A DNA stretch of 64,000 nt. Source: Agromyces mangrovi. Its GTDB lineage: Bacteria > Actinomycetota > Actinomycetes > Actinomycetales > Microbacteriaceae. Each line of letters opens with the position of its first letter. Within the stretch, counting starts at the first letter, position 1. Below, in pieces: positions 18,448 to 27,224 of the stretch. The position numbers and the translations under genes were made by a program. The DNA lies in NCBI RefSeq assembly GCF_030296695.1, contig NZ_AP027737.1, forward strand, positions 1,860,001 through 1,924,000, read 5' to 3'. The notes under the pieces were generated by a model. It ran no database searches. It worked only from the letters and a program-made list of their open reading frames with translations, and was not told where the DNA came from.

Positions 18448-18981
18448 GTGACCTCGACCCAGACGCTGAGCCTGGAGGATCGCCGCGCGGTCGCGGCGTG
18501 GGCCGCCGACTGCGCCGAGCGGGTGCTGCCGCTGTTCGAAGCGGATGCCCCGGACGACGACCGGCCACGCGACGCGATCGCGCGGGCGCGGGCGTTCTCG
18601 CGCGGCGAGCTCGACGCGGCCGGCGAGATCCGCCGCCGGTTCGTCGCCGGCCGCGCGGCGCACGGCGCGAGTGCGCCGGCGGCAGTGGCGGCGGCACGAT
18701 CGGCCGCGCAGGCAGCAGGTGTCGCCCACATGGGCGCGCATGCGCTCGGTGCCGCAGCGTACGCCGTGCGCGCGGTGGGTCTTGCCGAGCCCGATGGCGA
18801 CGCGCGTGCCGCGGAGCTCGACTGGCAGGTGGGGCGCCTCTCGGAACCGGCGCGGCACGCGCTGCTGCTGCTCCCGCCGGTCGGCTCCGACCGGTCCGGC
18901 CCGCTCGGCGCCGGGCTGCTGGCGACCGGCGAGCTGGGCTCGATCATCCGCGACCTGCAGGCGGCGATCGCAACCTCGTGA
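18448..18981 (+). CDS. Imm5-like putative immunity protein
   Basis: A 177-residue, mostly helical, Ala-rich protein. LSLEDRRAVAAWAADCAERVLPLFE at the start, PRDAIARARAFSRGELD and VAHMGAHALGAAAYAVRAVGLA in the middle match the Imm-5-like family often annotated as putative immunity protein. No polymorphic toxin is seen next to it in this window. In many genomes such genes stand alone and the toxin is unknown. Translation starts at GTG four bases after the upstream stop. Confidence 0.7.
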   Translation: MTSTQTLSLEDRRAVAAWAADCAERVLPLFEADAPDDDRPRDAIARARAFSRGELDAAGEIRRRFVAGRAAHGASAPAAVAAARSAAQAAGVAHMGAHALGAAAYAVRAVGLAEPDGDARAAELDWQVGRLSEPARHALLLLPPVGSDRSGPLGAGLLATGELGSIIRDLQAAIATS

Positions 18982-19034
18982 GACTGTTCAACTGAGTGGT
19001 CAGTCCCCGCGACTGTTCAGAATACTGAACAGTC
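18982..19034. promoter_or_regulatory. GACTGTTCAG palindrome with degenerate second copy
   Basis: GACTGTTCAG (19011-19020) and CTGAACAGTC (19025-19034) form a perfect 10-bp inverted repeat around AATA. A partial copy, GACTGTTCA, starts at 18982 right after the Imm5-like stop, with TCAGTC near 19000. The region is much more AT-rich than its surroundings. It looks like a dimer-bound operator, but the regulator is unknown. A 15-codon frame (19035-19082) follows at once. Confidence 0.5.
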
Positions 19035-19190
19035 ATGGGTGGCAACGGCGACGTCGAACGGTTCGAGCGAGATTCCGTGTGAACCTGCCCGTCATCATCT
19101 GGAATGCCGCGAAGCTGGAGGGATTCGGAGGCGCACGGAGCGCCTGTGGAGGACGCCGAACGCTGCGCGACCGCCCCATAGGCTCAGCCC

Positions 19191-19346
19191 ATGTTCGTCT
19201 CCGGATTCAACGGCCTGCTGGTGCTCGCCATCTACCTCGTGATCATCGCCGTCATCGCCGCGGTGCTCTACTTCGTCGTGCGCCTGGCGGTGCTGCATGC
19301 CCTGCAGGCCCATACCCGCTGGGTCGAGGGACGCCTGACCGAATAG
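19191..19346 (+). CDS. Small single-helix membrane protein (51 aa)
   Basis: Fifty-one residues: a short N terminus, one long hydrophobic helix (about residues 8-36, GLLVLAIYLVIIAVIAAVLY) and a basic/aromatic tail ending WVEGRLTE. TAGGCT lies six bases before the ATG, matching the leaderless pattern of neighbouring genes, which supports real expression. No family recognised. It ends eight bases before the convergent sigma factor gene stop. Confidence 0.6.
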   Translation: MFVSGFNGLLVLAIYLVIIAVIAAVLYFVVRLAVLHALQAHTRWVEGRLTE

Positions 19347-19353
19347 GGAGCCG

Positions 19354-19875
19354 TCACGCGCGCCGGGAGGGTTCGTAGTCGCGGAGCCGCGCGCGAAGGC
19401 TGGTCCGCGCGCGCTGGAAGCGGCCGCGTGCGGTCGACTCGCTGACGCCCACGATGACCGCGGCCTGTGCAACGGTGAACCCGTCCCAGAGAACGAGTCG
19501 CACCAGCTCCGCCTGGTCGGCGGGGATGGCCGTCAGCGCGGCCCGCACGTCGAGAGCGCGGTCGCCGATCTGCTCGGGCGGGAGCGCGGCCAGATGGTCG
19601 GCGAGAGCGGCGGTGAAGCGATGTCGGCGCCTCGCCCCACGGGTTGCATTCGCGAGCACGTTCCGAGCGACGCCGAACAACCACATCCGCGCCTCGGTCT
19701 CGTCATCCGGCAGGCGGGATCGGCGTCTCGTGGCGACCAAGAATGTCTCGCTGAGCAGGTCGGACGCATCAGCGGGCACCTCGACGCGGCGGCCGAAGAA
19801 GTTGAGGAGATCCGCCGCATTGGCGATGTACACGGATGCGAGTCGCTGGTCGTCGGCCCTCCGATGGCGCGTCAC
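19354..19875 (-). CDS. ECF-type RNA polymerase sigma factor
   Basis: A 173-residue sigma-70 family protein. Region 2 reads DASDLLSETFLVATRRR and ARMWLFGVARNVLANATRG; region 4 has LVRLVLWDGFTVAQAAVIVGVSESTARGRFQRAR. I start it at GTG 19875 because this codon overlaps the stop of the upstream gene (GTGA). That tight coupling suggests co-regulation with the membrane protein just upstream, which would be an anti-sigma factor or a sensor. Base composition is somewhat lower in GC than the flanks. Confidence 0.85.
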   Translation of the reverse strand: MTRHRRADDQRLASVYIANAADLLNFFGRRVEVPADASDLLSETFLVATRRRSRLPDDETEARMWLFGVARNVLANATRGARRRHRFTAALADHLAALPPEQIGDRALDVRAALTAIPADQAELVRLVLWDGFTVAQAAVIVGVSESTARGRFQRARTSLRARLRDYEPSRRA

Positions 19876-20522
19876 TCGCCGGCCCCGGACTCGCCCGTGC
19901 ATGGTCCGGCCGCCGACTCGAGGGCGACCCCGGGCTGCAGGTAGCCGGCGCGATCGAGTTCCTGGCTGACTCGCATCGAGATCAGCCGCGTCGCGGCCCC
20001 GGACAGCGTCGCCGGCGGCGGGGTCATCGTCTCGGTAGTGGCTGCCTCGCGCTGCTCCTGGTCGCGAGTGAGCTCGTTCTGGATCTCCGCAGCGGTGATC
20101 GAGGCGATCAGCGGGTCCCAGTCGTGGTCGGTCAGGAAGACGCGTGCGGCCTCGGTGCGGCGGTCGACCTCGTCGTCGGTCACGTCACGGCTGTAATCGG
20201 GAATGACCCGCATGTAGACCTCGCACAGCCCGAGCGTCGGCCCGCCCTCGAGATCGAACGTGCGCTGCGCGACGATGTCGGGGGTCCATCCCAGCCAGTC
20301 GACCACCACCGGTGCAGCCGCGGCGGCACCGACGCCGACCGCCAGCACACCGATTCCGATCCCGAGCCCGCCGGCGACCTTCCGCATCCCGGAGCGTCTC
20401 GAGGTCGCGTTCGCCTCAGCGACGGCTGACAGTGCAATGCTCTCGGCCAACGCCTTCGCTCCCACGGTCGCGCCGAGTTCGCGCGGCGTCGCGTCTCGCA
20501 CGACATCGTCCAACCAGTCCAT
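19872..20522 (-). CDS. Membrane protein coupled to sigma factor (possible anti-sigma)
   Basis: A 216-residue protein with a cytoplasmic N-terminal part of about 48 residues (MDWLDDVVRDATPREL), one transmembrane helix near residues 49-72 rich in Gly and Ala, and an external C-terminal part of about 140 residues. This topology is that of anti-sigma factors, but no zinc-binding HXXXCXXC motif is seen and the gene precedes the sigma gene, which is the less common order. The start follows GAGGAGG. An ECF partner is inferred from the coupling alone. Confidence 0.65.
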   Translation of the reverse strand: MDWLDDVVRDATPRELGATVGAKALAESIALSAVAEANATSRRSGMRKVAGGLGIGIGVLAVGVGAAAAAPVVVDWLGWTPDIVAQRTFDLEGGPTLGLCEVYMRVIPDYSRDVTDDEVDRRTEAARVFLTDHDWDPLIASITAAEIQNELTRDQEQREAATTETMTPPPATLSGAATRLISMRVSQELDRAGYLQPGVALESAAGPCTGESGAGE

Positions 20523-20622
20523 CGACTGCCTCCTCGTCGTCCACCTTCACGTAGGACATGTCCGAATCGCCGCGCGATGCAACAGCTGTGGGGAAGTTCC
20601 GCGGGGTCGGGCGCCCGGCCCC

Positions 20623-21614
20623 TCATTCCGACGGCGCCGCGACCGCGGACGCAGCCGCGCGGAGCGCCTCGCGCACGGCGATGACGCCGGGGCGGTCGGC
20701 CGCGGCAAGGCGGGTCGCCGTGAAGATCTCGCGCGAGGGGCGGCCGGGCAGGTCGTGCAGGCGCACCGAGGGCGCGTCGCCCGCCCAGACGAGGTCGGGC
20801 AGCAGCGCGGCGGCGTTGCCGGTGCGCACGAGGCGGATGTGCGCGACCAGGTCGGTCGTCACGTAGCGCACGTCGGGCTCGAAGCCGGCCGCGCGGCACT
20901 GCTGCAGCGCCCACTGGCGGGCGGCGCTGCCCTCGGGCTCCATCACCCAGGGCAGCGCGGCGGCGCTGCGCAGGCGGGCGAGCGCGTCGCGCTCGGCGGC
21001 GGGGAGGGCCCCGGGTCGGCGTCGGCCAGGTCGGGCAGGGCGGCGGATGCCTCTGAGTCGCGCCCGTCGGAGGCATCCGTCACCGGTGGCAGCGCCAGCC
21101 GGATCGGGTCGCTCGCGAGGCGCACCCGGTCGAGGCCCTCGTGGTGCGGGCGGGTGTGGCCGGGGTACTGCTCGGCGATGACGAGGTCGGCGTCGCGCGC
21201 GACGGTATCGAAGAGGCCCTGCTCGGGCGGGCGCTCGACGAGCTCGACGCGCAGCTCGGGGTGCGTGCGGGCGAGGCGCGCGAGGGCGTCGGGCATGAGC
21301 GCGTGCGCGGCCGACTGGAACACCGCCACGCGCACGGTGCCGGCGATCGTGGTGAGCGAGGCGGCGACGTCGGACTCGGCGCGCTCGAGGCGGTCGAGCA
21401 CCACGCGCGCGTGTTCGACGAGCAGCAGCGCCTGCGGGGTGAGGCGCACGCGGCGGCCGGCGGGCTCGAGCAGCGGCACGCCCGCCTCGCGCGCGAGCTG
21501 GTCGAGTTGCTGGGAGACCGACGACGGACTGTACGAGAGGGCGTCCGCGACCGCGGCGAGCGTGCCACGCTGGGAGAGCTCGACCAGCAGGCGAAGGCGT
21601 CTCACGTCAAGCAC
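20623..21614 (-). pseudogene. LysR family regulator, frameshifted
   Basis: A LysR-type protein of about 330 residues in two frames. The N-terminal winged helix is RRLRLLVELSQRGTLAAVADA with SPSSVSQQLDQLAREAG; the ligand domain starts TVRVAVFQSAAHAL and ends in the second frame with FEPDVRYVTTDLVAHIRLV. The frame changes where the GGG at 21006-21008 appears to lack one G. It is divergent from putA across 150 bases and is a good candidate for its regulator. The missing base is in a homopolymer, so the gene may be intact in reality. Confidence 0.8.
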
Positions 21615-21829
21615 GGCACCTCCCGGGGCATCCGCTCATTCATCGGTTGACCTGATCAGTATCCGTCAGAATCATTCGCTGTACCGAACGGACACGGCGA
21701 CGCAGACTGGAGACGCACGGCGCCCCTACGCCCGGCAACGCCCGCTCGGAAGGACACTGACCACATGGCCACCTCGATCGAGACCCCCGCGCCGTCCACG
21801 GCGACCTCGCCAACCGCGCGATCTCCCTC

Positions 21830-24800
21830 GTGCAGCGCTGGCTCGCCGAGAGCGCGGACGTGCCGGTCGAGCCTGCGGCGCGCAACCTCGCGGGCGTGCT
21901 CGAGGACCCGAAGGGCCTCGACTTCACGGTCGGCTTCGTCGACGGCGTCATGCGGCCGGAGGACCTGCGGGTCGCGGCGCGCGCCCTGCAGCGAGTCAGC
22001 GAGCACACGCCGAAGTTCCTGCCCTGGTACCTGCGCTGGGCGGTGCAGCTGGGCGGCGCGTTCGCGCCCGTGTTCCCGTGGCCGATCGTGCCGATCGCCC
22101 GCCGCGTGCTGCGTGACATGGTCGGCCACCTCGTGCTCGACGCGACCCCCGACAAGCTCGGCCCCGCGATCGCGCACCTGCGCGAGTCGGGCAACCGGCT
22201 GAACTTGAACCTGCTCGGCGAGGCCGTGCTCGGCGAGCAGGAGGCCGCCCGTCGCCTCAAGGGCACGACCGAGTTCCTCGCCCGCCCCGACGTCGACTAC
22301 GTGTCGATCAAGGTGTCGAGCGTCGTCAGCCAGCTCTCGATGTGGTCGTTCGACGAGGCCGTCGACCGCGTGGTCGAGCGGCTCACGCCGCTGTACGAGC
22401 TCGCCGCGTCGAGCCCCACGCCGAAGTTCATCAACCTCGACATGGAGGAGTACCACGACCTCGACCTGACGATCGCGGTCTTCACCAAGCTGCTCGACCA
22501 GCACCGCCTGCGCCGCCTCGAGGCCGGCATCGTGCTGCAGGCCTACCTGCCCGACGCGCTCGGCGCGCTGCAGGAGCTCACCGCGTGGTCGAAGCGGCGC
22601 CGAGCCGCGGGCGGCGCGCCGATCAAGGTGCGCGTCGTGAAGGGCGCGAACCTCGCCATGGAGCGCGTCGACGCCGCCGTGCACGGCTGGCCGCTCGCCA
22701 CCTACGGCAGCAAGCAGGACTCCGACACCAACTACAAGCGCGTGCTCGACTTCGCACTCACCCCCGAGCACACCGATGCCGTGAAGATCGGCGTCGCCGG
22801 CCACAACCTGTTCGACCTCGCGTACGCGTGGCTGCTCGCGAACGACCGCGGCGTCGCCGACCGCATCGACATCGAGATGCTGCTCGGCATGGCCACCGGC
22901 CAGGCCGCCGCGATCACCCGGGACGTCGGCCGGCTGCTGCTCTACACGCCCGTCGTGAACCCCGCCGAGTTCGACGTCGCCATCGCCTACCTCGTGCGTC
23001 GCCTCGAGGAGAACGCCAGCTCGGAGAACTTCATGTCGGCCGTGTTCGACCTCGCGTCGAACCGCAGCCTGTTCGAGCGCGAGCGCGACCGCTTCCTCCG
23101 CTCACTCGCCGCACTCGACCAGGCCGTGCCGCAGCCCAACCGCACCCAGGATCGGCACACCGAGTGGGAGCACAAGCAGGTCGAGCCGGTCACGCCGCGA
23201 CTGCCGATGAGCGAGACGGATGCCCCTGAGGCCGACGCCTCACTCACCGCCGAGGTGCTCGGTCTGACCCGCGGGTCCGACGGGGTCGACGCGCTCGCCG
23301 AGGCGGGCGGCGCGGCCGCTGCTGGCACCGCGGCCGGCACGGGCAGCGACCGCGCCCCGCTCACCGCGGCGCTGCAGGTGCCGGGCGACGCCGGCCCGGG
23401 GGCATCCGACGCCTTCTCGAACGAGCCCGACACCGACCCGTCGCTGCCGGCGAACCGGCTGTGGGGTCGGCGCATCCTCGAGCGGGTGCCCGGCTCGCCG
23501 CTCGGCATCGACACGATTGACGCGTCGCGCATCGGCGACGGCGACACCCTCGAGCGCGTGGTCGCGACCGTGACCGCCGCGGGCAGCGCTTGGGGCGAGC
23601 TGCCCGGTGCCGAGCGCGCCGCCGTGCTGCACCGTGCGGGGCTCGCGCTCGCCGCGAACCGCGACCGGCTGATCGAGGTCATGGCCGCTGAGACCGGCAA
23701 GACCATCGCCGAGGCCGACCCCGAGGTGAGCGAGGCGATCGACTTCGCGCACTACTACGCCGAGCGCGCCCGCGAGCTCGACCACGTGCAGGGCGCGATC
23801 TTCGTGCCGTCGAAGCTCACGGTCGTCACGCCGCCGTGGAACTTCCCGGTCGCGATCCCGGCCGGCGGGGTGCTCGCGGCGCTCGCCGCAGGCTCGGGCG
23901 TCATCATCAAGCCGGCCGCGCTGTCGCGCCGCAGCGGCGCCGTCATGGTCGAGGCGCTCTGGGAGGCAGGCGTGCCGCGCGAGCTGCTCGCGCTCGTGCA
24001 GCTCGACGACCGCGAGCTCGGCAAGCAGCTCGTCGCGCACCCGTCGGTCGACCGGGTGATCCTCACCGGCGCGTACGAGACCGCCAAGCTGTTCCGCTCG
24101 TTCCGCCCCGACCTGCCGCTGCTCGCCGAGACGAGCGGCAAGAACGCGATCATCGTCACGCCGAGCGCGGACCTCGACCTCGCGGCATCCGATGTCGCGA
24201 AGAGCGCGTTCGGGCACGCCGGCCAGAAGTGCTCGGCCGCGTCGCTCGTGATCCTCGTCGGGTCGGTCGGCAGCTCGAAGCGCTTCCTGAACCAGCTCGT
24301 CGACGCGACCCGGTCGATGCGCGTCGGCTACCCCGAGGACCCGGCGACGCAGATCGGGCCGGTGGTCGAGCCCGTGCACGGCAAGCTGCTGCACGCGCTC
24401 ACGCAGCTCGACCCGGGCGAGCGGTGGCTCGTGGAGCCGAAGCGCCTCGACGACACCGGTCGCCTGTGGTCGCCCGGCATCCGCGACCACGTCAAGGCCG
24501 GATCGTACGTGCACCTCACCGAGTTCTTCGGGCCGATGCTCGGCATCATGCGCGCGCGCGACCTCGACGAGGCCATCGAGATGCAGAACGCGGTCGACTA
24601 CGGGCTGACCGCCGGCATCCACACCCTCGACTCCGACGAGCTCGCGACCTGGCTCGACCGCGTCGAGGCAGGCAACCTGTACGTCAACCGCGGCATCACG
24701 GGCGCGATCGTGCAGCGGCAGCCGTTCGGCGGCTGGAAGCGCTCGGCCGTCGGCGCGGGCGCGAAGGCCGGCGGACCGAACTACCTCTTCGGCCTCGGCG

Positions 24801-25444
24801 ACTGGATGCCCGCGCGGTCGAGCACGCAGAGCTCGACGCTGCACCTGCGCGGCCTCGACGGCCGGGTCTCGACGCTCATCGAGCACGCCCAGCCCGCGCT
24901 GTCGTTCGAGGAGTTCGAGCTGCTGCGCCGGTCGGCGCTGTCGGACGCGATCGCGTACCGCGACGAGTACGGCGTCGCGCGCGACGTGACCGGGCTCGGC
25001 GTCGAGCGCAACGTCTTCCGCTACCGGCCGACGCCGGTCACGGTGCGCATCTCCGAGGGCGCGAGCCTCGGCGAGGGCCTGCGCGTGATCGCGGCCGCGC
25101 TGCTCGCGCGCTCGCCGATCGAGGTGTCGACCGCGATCGAACTGCCCGTGGGGGTGGTCACGGTGCTGCACGCCGCCGATGCGCCGGTCGAGGTCGAATC
25201 GGATGCCGCGTGGCTGGAGCGCGCCCACCGGGGCGGCATCGAGACGGCGCGCGTGCGCCTGGTCGGCGGCGACGCGTCGGCGCTCGCCGGGGCGCTCGCC
25301 GGCACGCCCGACGTCGCGGTCTGGTCGCACGCCGTCACCCCGTCGGGCCGCGTCGAGCTGCTGCCGTTCCTGCACGAGCAGGCCGTGTCGATCACGAACC
25401 ACCGCTTCGGCAACCCGACGACGATCTCCGACGGCGTGATCTAG
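21830..25444 (+). CDS. putA: Bifunctional proline dehydrogenase / glutamate semialdehyde dehydrogenase
   Basis: Proline to glutamate in two steps. The 1204-residue frame has a PRODH barrel (about residues 50-400, with VSIKVSSVVSQLS, RVVKGANLAME, YGSKQDSDTNYKR) and an aldehyde dehydrogenase domain (about residues 560-1000, with PPWNFPVAIPAGG, the catalytic Cys near residue 801 in GHAGQKCSA, and QPFGGWKRSAVG). A C-terminal part of about 180 residues follows. The true start is probably ATG 21765 (MATSIETP): one C added to the run at 21784-21788 joins that start to this frame. The linker near residues 440-530 is low in complexity. Confidence 0.93.
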   Translation: MQRWLAESADVPVEPAARNLAGVLEDPKGLDFTVGFVDGVMRPEDLRVAARALQRVSEHTPKFLPWYLRWAVQLGGAFAPVFPWPIVPIARRVLRDMVGHLVLDATPDKLGPAIAHLRESGNRLNLNLLGEAVLGEQEAARRLKGTTEFLARPDVDYVSIKVSSVVSQLSMWSFDEAVDRVVERLTPLYELAASSPTPKFINLDMEEYHDLDLTIAVFTKLLDQHRLRRLEAGIVLQAYLPDALGALQELTAWSKRRRAAGGAPIKVRVVKGANLAMERVDAAVHGWPLATYGSKQDSDTNYKRVLDFALTPEHTDAVKIGVAGHNLFDLAYAWLLANDRGVADRIDIEMLLGMATGQAAAITRDVGRLLLYTPVVNPAEFDVAIAYLVRRLEENASSENFMSAVFDLASNRSLFERERDRFLRSLAALDQAVPQPNRTQDRHTEWEHKQVEPVTPRLPMSETDAPEADASLTAEVLGLTRGSDGVDALAEAGGAAAAGTAAGTGSDRAPLTAALQVPGDAGPGASDAFSNEPDTDPSLPANRLWGRRILERVPGSPLGIDTIDASRIGDGDTLERVVATVTAAGSAWGELPGAERAAVLHRAGLALAANRDRLIEVMAAETGKTIAEADPEVSEAIDFAHYYAERARELDHVQGAIFVPSKLTVVTPPWNFPVAIPAGGVLAALAAGSGVIIKPAALSRRSGAVMVEALWEAGVPRELLALVQLDDRELGKQLVAHPSVDRVILTGAYETAKLFRSFRPDLPLLAETSGKNAIIVTPSADLDLAASDVAKSAFGHAGQKCSAASLVILVGSVGSSKRFLNQLVDATRSMRVGYPEDPATQIGPVVEPVHGKLLHALTQLDPGERWLVEPKRLDDTGRLWSPGIRDHVKAGSYVHLTEFFGPMLGIMRARDLDEAIEMQNAVDYGLTAGIHTLDSDELATWLDRVEAGNLYVNRGITGAIVQRQPFGGWKRSAVGAGAKAGGPNYLFGLGDWMPARSSTQSSTLHLRGLDGRVSTLIEHAQPALSFEEFELLRRSALSDAIAYRDEYGVARDVTGLGVERNVFRYRPTPVTVRISEGASLGEGLRVIAAALLARSPIEVSTAIELPVGVVTVLHAADAPVEVESDAAWLERAHRGGIETARVRLVGGDASALAGALAGTPDVAVWSHAVTPSGRVELLPFLHEQAVSITNHRFGNPTTISDGVI

Positions 25445-25470
25445 CGTCGCGCGTCGACGCTCCCGATTCG

Positions 25471-25529
25471 GGCACGTCGAGATCGTTCGGGCACGCCTAC
25501 TCGGCGTGCCGGAGCGATTTCGACGTGCC
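25471..25529. repeat. Nested palindromic element, GGCACGTCGA family copy 2
   Basis: Outer arms at 25471-25485 and 25515-25529 match at 14 of 15 positions; inner arms GGCACGCC (25490-25497) and GGCGTGCC (25503-25510) match perfectly. It lies in the convergent interval between putA and a GntR gene, so it could end transcription from both sides. The outer arms share GGCACGTCGA and the order of boxes with the element at 12465-12505. Confidence 0.65.
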
Positions 25530-25549
25530 GGACAGCGGGCGGGCGAGCG

Positions 25550-25915
25550 TCAGCGGTCGGCGCGGAGGGCGGCGCGGGCGTAGGCGAGCGCGGAGGCCTC
25601 GTCGACGCCGAGCTGGGACATGCGATCGGCGAAGGCCGTCGCCGCGAGCTGGGCCTGCTGCTCGGTGGGGTCGCCCGTTGCCGAGACGAAGGTGCCGTTG
25701 CGGCCGCGCGTCTCGATGACCGCGTCGGACTCGAGTGCGCGGTACGCCTTCGCGACCGTGTTCACGGCGACGCCGAGGTCGGCGGCCAGTGCGCGCACGG
25801 TGGGGAGTTTCGTGCCGGCGGCGAGGTCACCGGAGCGGACGGCGTCGCGCACCCGCATCCGGATCTGCTCGAACGGCGGGGTGGACGACTCGGGGTCGAC
25901 GGTGATCGCGAGCAC
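25550..25915 (-). CDS. GntR family regulator, YtrA subfamily
   Basis: A 121-residue regulator with an N-terminal winged helix (PPFEQIRMRVRDAVRSGDLA, KLPTVRALAADLGVAVNTVA, ALESDAVIETRGRNGTFV) and only a short C-terminal helical tail. That short form defines the YtrA type, which usually represses ABC transporter genes; none is adjacent. The GTG at 25915 is the start that gives VLAITVDPESSTPPFEQI. It ends 106 bases after the convergent putA. Confidence 0.85.
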   Translation of the reverse strand: MLAITVDPESSTPPFEQIRMRVRDAVRSGDLAAGTKLPTVRALAADLGVAVNTVAKAYRALESDAVIETRGRNGTFVSATGDPTEQQAQLAATAFADRMSQLGVDEASALAYARAALRADR

Positions 25916-25941
25916 GGGGCATCCGCTCGATTCTGCCGAGG

Positions 25942-26379
25942 TCAGTCGCGCGGCCGGTTGACCAGGCGCGAGAAGACGATGGCGCTGCGCGTGTGGTCGA
26001 CGTTCGGGGCGACGCGCAGGCGCTCGAGCGCGTCTTCGAGGCTCGTGATGTCGCGGGCGCGCATCTGCACGATCGCGTCGGCGCTGCCCGTGACGGTGCC
26101 GGCGTAGACGACCTCGGGCACGTTCTGCAGGATGCGCTGGAGCTCCTCGGGCGCGACCGTGCCGCGGCAGAACAGTTCGACGTACGCCTCGGTGCTCATG
26201 CCGTCGACGGTCGGGTCGACCTGGATCGTGAACGCGCGGATCACACCGTCGGCGACGAGTCGGTCGACGCGGCGCTTCACGGCCGAGGCGGACAGCCCGA
26301 CGGTCGAGCCGATGTCGCCGTAGCTCGCGCGGGCGTTCTCGCGCAGGAGGTCGAGGATGCTGCGGTCGAGGTTGTCCAT
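25942..26379 (-). CDS. Lrp/AsnC family regulator
   Basis: A 145-residue feast/famine regulator: LDRSILDLLRENARASYGDIG and LSASAVKRRVDRLVADGVI in the helix-turn-helix, then a RAM/AsnC_trans_reg domain with VVYAGTVTGSADAIVQMRA. It lies between putA and the ddaH-rocD pair, so control of proline, ornithine or arginine catabolism is a reasonable inference. TACACT lies eight bases before the ATG. Confidence 0.87.
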   Translation of the reverse strand: MDNLDRSILDLLRENARASYGDIGSTVGLSASAVKRRVDRLVADGVIRAFTIQVDPTVDGMSTEAYVELFCRGTVAPEELQRILQNVPEVVYAGTVTGSADAIVQMRARDITSLEDALERLRVAPNVDHTRSAIVFSRLVNRPRD

Positions 26380-26484
26380 GCGTTGGGAGTGTAGGGCGGA
26401 TCGTTGCGTCTGTGGAGCCCGTGACGCCGTATCTCGTGCGCTCGTGATCGAATCGATGCGGAATGCGCCGGACGCGAGTCGCCG

Positions 26485-26742
26485 CTACCGCCGGTGACGC
26501 CGGTGCACGGCGGCGAGGACGAGCGCTCCGGCCCCGATGGCCATGGTCGCGCTCGCCACCTTCGCCATCACCTCGATCCACAACGGTGGCGGACCGGTGA
26601 GTGCGCCCTCGACCGTCTCCGAGGCGTTGTAGTCGATCGCGGAGAACGCGATGGCGAGCACGAGTCCGACGACGCCGAGCACCAGAGCCCAGGCGCCGAA
26701 GGGCACGAGTCGGATGCCTCGCGGCTTCGTCGCTGCGCTCAC
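26485..26742 (-). CDS. Small two-helix membrane protein
   Basis: An 85-residue protein starting at GTG (VSAATKPRGIRLVPFGA) with two hydrophobic helices (about residues 12-35 and 58-79) and a basic end (HRRHRR). AAGGACGG precedes the start. Family unknown. A longer in-frame extension upstream looks non-coding. Confidence 0.55.
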   Translation of the reverse strand: MSAATKPRGIRLVPFGAWALVLGVVGLVLAIAFSAIDYNASETVEGALTGPPPLWIEVMAKVASATMAIGAGALVLAAVHRRHRR

Positions 26743-26979
26743 ACACCGTCCTTCCGTCTGATGCAGCGCACTATCGTCCGGATCGGGACCCGGAGTCTTG
26801 TCGCCGGCCGCATCGCGGTGAGGGCCGCCGTGCCTGGGGAGCACCTCGCCTTCGTGCGTATCGAGTTCGCGACGCACAAGCGCTGGACGGCTCCTCCACA
26901 ACCCCGCAGTTCTGCCCGCCCTCCGCGTCAATAGGATGTTGACACTCGCCCCAGGGTTTGTCGTCATTACATTGACGTC

Positions 26980-27212
26980 GTGGAGATCAGGTCCAGCGCC
27001 CGCACACACGGCATCGTCGATGCGGACATCCGACACGCGATCAGGCATCCACGCGTGTACCGGGAGGTGGAACGAGATGGCGACCTGCAGATCCTCGTGC
27101 TCGGCCCGGCCCAGGACGGGCGATTCCTCAGATCGTGCTCGTGCCCGCACCCGATCCGATGCGCGTCATCCACGCAGATGAGCTCCGCCCGAACTGGTAC
27201 GACCTGCTCTGA
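26980..27212 (+). pseudogene. BrnT/DUF4258-like small toxin, frameshifted
   Basis: About 77 residues in two frames. The first reads VEIRSSARTHGIVDADIRHAI and LQILVLGPAQDGRFL; the second reads IVLVPADPMRV-like residues and then VIHADELRPNWYDLL. This order is that of small proteins resembling type II toxins of the BrnT/DUF4258 kind, where the C-terminal part carries the VIHA-M-LRP signature. One base (a G, from CTCGAGATC) appears to be missing between 27129 and 27130. Unlike the other breaks here this one is not in a homopolymer, so genuine inactivation is more plausible. TACATT lies six bases before the GTG. Confidence 0.55.
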
Positions 27213-27224
27213 GAGGTGATCAGC

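Noticed and set aside
21830..25444. Long open frames on the strand opposite putA, prpD, rocD and the rhamnose genes, some over 500 codons.
   Set aside because: They mirror strong coding sequence in very GC-rich DNA, are Arg/Ala/Pro-rich without family features, and have no independent start signals.
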